Source: Sphacelaria rigidula (taxonomy: Eukaryota > Phaeophyceae > Sphacelariales). From it: 23,211 nucleotides of DNA. A program made the position numbers and the translations under genes. Below are positions 11,401-20,400 of this stretch, one piece after another (within the stretch, counting starts at the first letter, position 1; each line of letters starts with the position of its first letter). The notes under the pieces are model-generated. The model did no database searches. It saw nothing but the letters and a program-made list of their open reading frames with translations, and was not told the origin of the DNA. Location of the stretch: assembly GCA_964200075.2 (NCBI GenBank), contig CAXNAA020000276.1:1-23211 (forward strand), read 5' to 3'.

Positions 11401-14400
11401 AAGCCTCGAGGTCCAGCTTTATCTTGGGGATATTCGGTGGTTGAAGTAAATCGACGTAGTGCAAACGCATTTCAAATTTTGGTGACTTCGCCAATATTTC
11501 CGCGCTGACACAAGAAAAAAAAACTGAATTCCGTTGCAGATTCGGAAGGAGTTCAACCACCCGCTGCACCGTAGCACTTTTGCGCTGCCGTTCCTGATCT
11601 TCGTCGTCCTAGCACGAATCAGTGCCAACTGGACCGACCCCGTCAGCACCATCACTCTGTCGAGGGTGCTCTTCTGGATGGGGACCATTCCCCTGACAAT
11701 GCTCACCTTGTTTGCGATCGCCAGGCAAGCTCTGAATAAATTGATATCGCGCAATGTTTTCTCGGCGGTACTTTCGTGGGGTTGAAGGTTGTCGTTGTTA
11801 GGGTTCCTAAGGATCGAGAGGAACAGGATGGACCTGGACGTAATAATAGATGCGGCGGTATCCTCAGCCATGGTGCTCACGTGAAATCTTTTATTTGGCT
11901 GATTTTGGGTCGTTATTGGCGCCAGTCAATCTGCTCATTTGCCGACAACTGAAATAGAGCGTTACGTGAAACTGATTCTCGTAACACACGTTGAATTGTT
12001 TATGAAATGGTTTGGCCTAACATGTTTGCCGCTCTGTCACTGGTAATAGGGAAAGCACGATTTTCACGTCGGGACGATGAGCTGACTGTTTGCACTTGCA
12101 GATCATTATTTTTTCTATTGGGTAATTCAAATATGCGCAGCTGGGTTGCCTCGCCTGTTGACCCGGAGCACATCCAGCCCAGCTGGATGCTCATGCCTGT
12201 CTCGAACTTGATGGGAGCTGCCGCTGCTTGGTCGGTCAACCCGGAGTACTACGAGTGGGGATGGTTCCTCTTTGGCACCGGCATTCTACTCTGGCTGGCC
12301 CTCTGGCCGATCACCTTCCGCAAGGTAGATGGTGATAGTGATGATCGCCTGGTGTTGTAGCGATCCATGCGCCCATGATTAAGATCGGCTGATACGTAAG
12401 CCAGTTTGACTCGCGCACTACAAATTCACTCTCGTCCTTGGTCCTCGCAAACGACTTTCGGTATGGAACGGGACACACGCTGTGAATATTGGAGAACCCC
12501 TCCTCTGTGTAGAACTTGGGACAACACAACTGTGGACTCGAATTTCGGATTCGGTAACAATGACCCAAGATGTGAAAATCACTTTCCGCAACGCACAGCT
12601 TCGAGCGTGAAGAGTGTTCATGACCGTCGCGGATTTTCAAGTCGATAAGGCGTTCACACGACCCACGGCAAGCGGTCGGCCACCAGTGGAGCCCTGTAAT
12701 AGCTTTCAGTATTCATCTGGGACCATGTATGTGCATGGGATATTTATCTTGGATATCCACCAGAAATACTCCTCTGGGGCATGAAAATGCGTGTGGCATG
12801 TCCACCTGGGCTACCGAAACCGTGTGGAATATCGCATCCGTCGGCGATCTCAATCGGATTTTTTAATTATCCGAATAAGCATCTTTTTGCGACATGATAA
12901 TCTATCTAGGACAAGTGACCCTGACCGTGACCCTGACTCAGAAAAGATTACTTTCTTGGGTCGGACATATCCTAAATGGATGGCAGTTGGATATTCCAGA
13001 CGGATACCCCACACGGGTGCCCACGTGAGAAGACATGTACAGATGAAAGTCCGGATACCCATAACTCAGATGGATATTCGAGTCATTCTAGGTTAGGGGG
13101 GGGGGGGGTATTTGGTTGCACGAAGAAAAGGCTGATAAGTGTGTCAGATGAACTGCAACACTCGCGATGCGCTTGTATTTGGTTCAAAACGGTGTCAATC
13201 GGTATGAATAACAACAAGCTCGTTCAAGCAACCGTTTCTGATTTCAGCGGCGATTTGCCTTGGAATTTCGTGCAAGAAGTGGCCCAAAATTCTCCCCCCC
13301 CCTATTGTAGGATGACTCATTCATATCCCAGGTGTATGCACAGCAATGCAAGACCATGCGAATGGCCGGCGACCAACGGTTGGGCGCGACACCAGATAAT
13401 CATCGCAACAAACCCTCAGCCAAAAGCCACAAGTGTAGCATGCTGTACATCGCTATCGTTGTCATTCGTTGCGGTATCAAACTCAAGGATATGGTCACAA
13501 TCCCTCGCCGCATCAGAAACTGATGAGTAATGATCACGCCCCGAGGCATTACACCAATACTTCTAGGGAGGGTTGAGGATTGACTCCAGGGAAATCTGTT
13601 TACCGACTTTCGGCTGGGACGATAATCCCTCCGTTCGCATACATCCGGCACGGTGAGGCGAGCCCTGCGTAATCGTGCAGCCTTCGTCTATGATATCTAT
13701 CTGGGGTATTTATGTCCTCAAGGGATGTCTATTTTTCAAATGGATGACCATATTTCAAATGTGTAGTAATCTCTCAGATGGACATTCGAGGGGGATGCAA
13801 TATATATATATATATATAATGGATATCCCATGGAGGTTGCGCGATACTTCGAGACAACAGCTGGAAGGGGGTGATCGACAAGAGTGCCAACATCCTGCGG
13901 TTACCATCGATGCCGGGTCGAGATGTCGAACACCATCCGACCTAGGTACGAGATAGGTTAGCTCGTCAGCGTAGAGGAAAAATCGGACCGACCTTCTTGT
14001 AACTGACCAACCCCAGCTACACCATTCCTTTATCTCGCGAACCAACATGAACTACACTGCTGCACTTCAAGACTGGGCATTTTGGTCTATGATGGGTAAA
14101 GCAGTATGCATGCATTTTCCTGTTTCATTCCCACTGTGCCGCTCAGGCTATCTCGGACCACCACAGCGACGTCCGAACTCGGAACCTCTTCGCCATCTGG
14201 GTGGCACCCCCGGCTATGGCGATGCTGGCCTACCAACACCTGGAAAGTGTGCCAACCTTCGACTCTTTGCAGCGGGTGCTATACTGTGAGTCATTGTAGA
14301 GTTCGTGGAGAGGTTGTCCGTGCTGAAGATATGATCAAGATTATTGTTTGACTTTTGGCGCTGTGTATGCACGAGGATATCTTCTCTCACCGGGCGATGT

Positions 14401-17400
14401 ACCATTGACCATTGCAGACGAAGACATGAAGTGGAACGGATGGACTCCTGCGATCCAACCTGAATTTGTGTCAAAACGTCAACAATGGTGAAAACCTGTG
14501 CATCGATTTCGAGTGTATGTACAAAGCTCAAAATTGTTGCATCGCCAGCTTGCAGTCGGAAGTCGTATTCGTGCTTGAAGTCCATCGTCTCCCGGTGGTG
14601 GCACATGCTGTATGCTTCGCCGTCTGGCAGACCCGGCCCTGTCGGTAGCCGCAGCCTTGGGGGTCCTCGCCTGGCCACTGAATTTCTTCCTGGAGGGAGG
14701 GTTTAATATGTCCAACTGGGCGTTCGCATTCCCCCTTGACGCTCTCGCGGCCGCGTCTGTACTGGCTTACGACGGGTCCCGTCACGAAGCCATAAAGGTG
14801 CGATAGAACAACAGACAAAGGTTGTCAAAAATATTTTGTCTCTTCTTGTAGTGGTATGGGCTACTCGTGCATGACTATGCCCGAAGATCGGCACAGGGGC
14901 ACACGTCTGAGGATGCGTATATCTGCTGGGCAATCTACGGCGTTCACGCACATGTTCACCTTTGTAATGCGTGAGAGGACCGCGTGCTTAGAGGATCGCA
15001 TCGGAATTTGAACATCCTTATGGTCAGGGTTAGGGTTAGGGTTATGGTCAGGGGCGTAGTACCTGCAGGGACTGGCCCGATTGGTTTCGAAAAACGTCGA
15101 TCCTGAGGTGTTTTAAACTACGCCGCGGTCCTCTAAGCACGCGGTCCTCTCACGCATTACACCTTTCCCACGTTGACACCCAACGCCCCTATCACCACCT
15201 CCTTGAACAATATTGCTCATTTTACTTCATTGCATTCTACATGTATCTGTGGAACATCCATGAACCCCGACAGGTAATCTACGTGATCGTGCTGACATCA
15301 GCCTGCTTAGTTAACGCCGTCAATCTCCTCGCCACGCTTGGTGCGCTGAAGGCCAGGAGCATTTTCACTCCATCGCCGAGGTGGTCCCCGCTGATCTTTG
15401 CAGAGATGATCCACGAGGCAAGTACTGTAAACCACCGGGGGCGTTCATTAAATCAGTGAAATACGTAAGGGCGGGGGAGAGGGCGGGTGTTATTTGCCTC
15501 GGGTTAGGGTTGACGCTAAAGCGGCGATCATTTCGGGGCTTGGAGGTTGTACCATGAACCTCAGGTATGTTTCATGTCTCCCAGAGCATTCACACAGCGC
15601 GTTTTTTGGCCGCGTGCTTTTAGGACCCCCTCGCTAACAGAAGCGTAAGGCACCTTTAGTCGCTGGAGCGCCAGGCTCAGGATCCCCAAGTCGGGCCTGA
15701 CCGCGGTACAGCGCTGTTGCAACGGACACCGAGGAGTAAGCTTTGTTTCAGAGTCTAGAAATCCAAAGAGAGCGTTACAAGAACCTCTACTTCATGCTGG
15801 GCAATTATCTGTTTCATTGGGTCTGGAGGTTGCCCGAACACATCCCGAGCTTAACGGCTGACCGAAAATATCTAGATACGTATCACATCAAACCATTGCC
15901 CACGTGGGAACGAAAGGCTGTGTAGGTCCCACCGGAAGCAGGTTTCAGAGGATGGCTATAGTGCAATCTTCGTTCTTCTGCCGAAAATGAGGGAGACGAT
16001 TATCTACATTGCGCGGGTTGGAGAACTCTAGTTAGTCCCAGTAACCCCATGGGCAAACGATCTCAGGAGGGGGATTCCGTTTATCCTTCGCTGCATTAGC
16101 CTATCACGGCTTGCACGTTCGGCGACATAATTTCACTTCATGGCGTGATATTCAGCGTTTCCCGTCCAGTTGGATAATGGACGTAATTGTCGAGATCACC
16201 AACAAGGAGATTGTGAGCCTCAAACAGGCTTGCCTGCGTCATGCTTAGGGCTGAGGACTTCCCTGATTCATGTCGTGCTGGTGACCGCCCTCTTGATCTT
16301 ATTCAGCAAAAGACTACAATTACAGCCCGCGTTGATCACATCACAGTCGGGGAAGACTCCATCGCAAGATCATCATGTTCATCCTTGCCAACACTCATTC
16401 ATCATCACGCTGCGGGTTTCCAGCGGTCTTGCTTGTTAAACAGTGTACGGTGGTGTCACAAGTTCGTGTTCAGGTATCCCACTTTGCAGAGATTGCGAAC
16501 CCCCACCATGTTGCATGAGCATGAGCAGTGCTGTGTGTTGGATAATCGTTCGCCGTTCACAGGCGTTCCGTGAGGCCGTTCCCAAGCTCGAGAAGCTTGC
16601 AGCGGCCACGAAGCCGGGTTTGACCGAGGTCTCCACTGTGCGCACGCTCGCTATTGCCTGGTCTGCCGTCAGCAAGGCGCATGCTGTAAACACGAACGGC
16701 AAGGAGCGAGTGATATTCCCCGAGCTGGAGTCTTTTTTCCCGGGACAGGTAATTAACGCTCGTCGATCGGGCAGTTACTTGGTCGACGATCAAATGAGAG
16801 GGTCGAGTGTGCCACGTTCGGTTGAGGCGAGACTTGCGGCGCGCACTCTGAGGTTTCGTGCGAAGTTTGCCTTCGCTGTGCACGATTCTCAGTTCTGGAT
16901 GGCCGGGAGTGGGGGAAACAGGTTGTCTTGGGTTGCTTGCTCAGTAACACAACATGCAGGGTCGCCGCGCCGCTTCTTGTGTTTCGAGCGAGCTGGCTCA
17001 GAGCGCCCACTTTATAACCCAAGTACCCACAACTCGATCCTTATTGTGGAATACCCGTTCCTAAACGCGTTGGTATGCGTCCTCAAAACCGTCTTTCCAT
17101 GAAGGTGATAACGTGAAGCACGGCGGTTTCCTCTCTCGCTCAGCACTGACACTATCGTGCAACCTCCATCTGGGACGTGGAATCCCCGGAGGGACACCCA
17201 TCTGAGATATCCATAATGCGCGAGGGAACCGCGTGCTTAGAGGACCGCATCGTGGTTCGAAAGAATTCAGGATCGATGTTTTAAAACCCAATCGGGTCAG
17301 TCCCTGCACAGTCCCTGCAGGGACCACGCCCTTGATCCTACCCCAATACTAACCCTAACCCTAACCCTGACCATAGGGATGCTCGAATTCCGATGCGTTC

Positions 17401-20400
17401 CTCTAAGCAAGCGGTCCTTTCAAGCAGTACAGTATCACAATCACAGCACATACATACCCAGATGGAAAATCAGATCCGTCTGGAATAGCGGTCTGAGATA
17501 GGGATATGGACATGCACCAGGGATGCCTCAAGTGTAGATCACAGGTGGACATCACAGCTAAATATTCATGTCCCAGATGGACGTCCGTGTCCACGATGAA
17601 TGTCCAGATCGTAGATGTTCATGACACTTTAGTTGGACATTGTACGATTACAGAAGGACTCCTTCGATGACAGCACGCGACCGCTGCTACCAGTTGTGTG
17701 ACGTCTTTTCCACGCTTTTTCTTAGCTTTCGCGTTTCGAGATCATCGTTCTTCTGTGAGTTTCCGTAAAACATTCCCTCGTGGCTGATACAGACAGAGGA
17801 GGCGGTCAAGAAACGCGAGGAACGCGAGGAGCTCATGTCGTCGGTGCAGATATCGCTCAACGTCCTTATGGATCGAGAGGGGAGGAGGTAAGTTCCTCAC
17901 CATAACCCGTCTAACTGAAAAGCAGAGAAAATAGCACTCACGGTGATCACCGCAGATGTGGACGTAAGACCTACGTGTCGTGCAAGGCTTCTGCACGATA
18001 GTTCGGGCGCAGATTTCCAGCCCATTTCTCATGCTTCAAATGATTTATGTTGGGCCGGCGCGAATGCAGCGGCGGTGAGTACGAGGACGAGTCCGTCCGT
18101 GCCGACGTACTTGGGGGACTGAGAGCTGATCTTCAAGACTTTGGAGCAGAACTCATTAGCGCCCTGGATGAAGAAGAGCTGGCGTTTGCCGCCCCCGTCG
18201 CCCGCAAGGTAGGCTGTCTCGTTTTGCATGCAGCAATGGCGATGATGCTCAGTAACTAATGGCTTCAGATATGTGTGTGTGAAATTTCATGAATTTGATT
18301 GTTGTTTCGCCGACGTTTCGGTCGTAAAGGCGTCACGCCATGGTGTCTGTAATGCGTGAGAGGACCGCGTGCTTAGAGGACCGCGCCGTAGTTCAAAACA
18401 CCTCAGGGTCGATGTTTTTCATAACCAATTGGGCCAGTTCCTGCAGGTACCACGCCCCTGACCATAACCCCAACATTAACCCTAACCCTAACCCTAACCA
18501 TGGGGATGTTCAAATTCCGATGCGGTCCTCCAAGCACGCGGTCCTCTCACGCATTACAGTGTCAACGCGCGACAGCAACGAGCGCCTCGCATGGGCAAAG
18601 TTAGGGCTACCGACCATATTGATGTCGCTGTAATGCGTAAGAGGACCGCGTGCTTAGGGGACCGCATCGTAGTTCGGAACACCTCAGGATCGACGCGTTT
18701 CAAAAGCAATCGGGTCAGTCCCTGCAAGGACCACGCCCCTGACCCTAACCCTACACTCACCATAGGGATGTTCAAGTTTCGATGGGTCCTCTGAGTACGC
18801 GGTCCTCTCACGCAGTACAGTTACTGTTGTCATGGTCCGAAAGCAATCATATGAATGCCTACGTCTGGTTTAGCGCCTGTGACCCGTCAGGTCGTCACCT
18901 TCATTCCGTTCAATGACCAGAAGGGTGTGTCAAGCGGGTAGACAGCAGCACCAGAGCCATCCGCGATCGCCACGTGAACACATACCAGCGATGCGCCTGG
19001 ATGCGGAGGGAAGGGAAAGCATGACGCAGCGAGGATGCTTCTCGAAGACCTTACCTCGGATACCTCTCGATGACTCCGGTGTTGGCGGTTGGGTTACGGC
19101 TGTGTTTCACCGTGGACATGTCATCTGATGCTAGGGGAACGACATCGTCTGCCGGACTCGCAACTGTCTTACACGAGAAGGGGTTGTTACACTGGTATAC
19201 GTGTTGTGCGGACACGTGATGATGCTGGAAATAGAAAGAAGCGGGCGCGCCCTGCATCGCTTTACCCTTTTGCGGTGATTATTTTCGTTTCTTCTCACCT
19301 CGCGCTGGCCGTTGTCCTACACATCAATACTTGTACCTTGCTCGTTTTTGCGTGGAACCTTGTGCAGTACATACCCATCAGCACGAGCAAGGCCTTGGTG
19401 AGGAAGGTCTGGGACACCACCTCTAATTCGGACATGTCGGATCTCCTGGGATGGGTCATGATGACGCTCCGCATCCGTGGCCAGAGGGTGAGCGGTGCAC
19501 GTGTATGTCGAAGTCGGATCATTATTATATCGCCGAGTTTCAATTGAATGTTGAGGCAATAATCACGTCCTGACCACCTCCGCGTGTATGGATGCAGCCT
19601 GATCTTACAACAGCCATGAGAAGAACCATAGACCTTTGTAAGCAAGTCGTTTCTTCATGTCGATTTACGTACGTTATTGCTGCAAGTTTGCTGATCTGAC
19701 TCCCTGATGTCGAACATTCACTGATCCTCTACGCGCACACCTGTATTCACGAGATGAAAACAAATACGTACTCAAGACCAGACAGAAACACTCGATGAAC
19801 GAACTCGAAACCCGAATATGCGGCAGGATAGTAACAGAAGAAAATGGCAGGAGTAAAAGTGAAATGTTAGGGGGAACAAGTAGACCTCCCGACTATTGTT
19901 TAAAACAAGCACGGCCGCACCGTTATGCGTGGCCTGCGATGGGCAGGCCGTGAAACACGGCTGCGACTTTGCTACGGGAGGCGCACACCACTTGGCCACG
20001 TTCGTTTTCACACTGTTTTATACAGGAGCGAGGTACGCACAGGAGTTCAGCTTGTGGCAAAAGGAAAAAATAACGAGAAGGAGAAACAAATTTCATCATA
20101 CTCTGGAACGATATTTGGATGGTGGTCACTCCCCGAACGAAACCGCTACGAGGAGGGGTAGCCAATCTTAGTCAAACACGTAGGGAGTATTTCCCTATTC
20201 CTCTTGCCCCTGCCTGCTGCACATGCTGCCACGAGCACACATTGAAATGTGGCCCTTATTGAGGGGGCAGAGCATGTGACAGGTGTAGATTTCCGAGCCA
20301 GAAGCGAATGCGGCCTGTTGTTCTCAACCTGGTCCCTCTATGAACAGTGTCCCCAATCGTAAAGTGAACCCGTCTACAGCTCCAGATGCCCCCACGCTTC

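Larger units (their letters stand above)
12325..14146. other. Long intron 9 with repeats, no exon seen
   Basis: 1.8 kb between the phase-0 donor of exon 9 and the acceptor of exon 10. The two exons join directly in the TDT alignment (FRK then AISDHHS), so no coding exon is expected inside. It holds the dispersed CATCTGG motif, a G13 run and a TA microsatellite. Confidence 0.6.

Noticed and set aside
11419-11880. 153-codon minus-strand open frame
   Set aside because: Antisense shadow of exon 8, whose plus-strand translation has the EFNHP motif and helices of the channel family.
12976-13530. 184-codon plus-strand open frame
   Set aside because: It runs through the motif repeat and the poly-G tract inside intron 9, and flanking exons join directly without it.
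16443-17102. 219-codon open frame on the plus strand as a stand-alone gene
   Set aside because: It contains exon 13 in frame, but its upstream part and everything after the donor at 16749 have no domain character. It is exon plus intron read-through.
7692-18819. CRISPR-like or true telomeric array
   Set aside because: The repeats are individual inverted-repeat elements separated by unrelated sequence. The TTAGGG stretches are only 2-4 units within each element.
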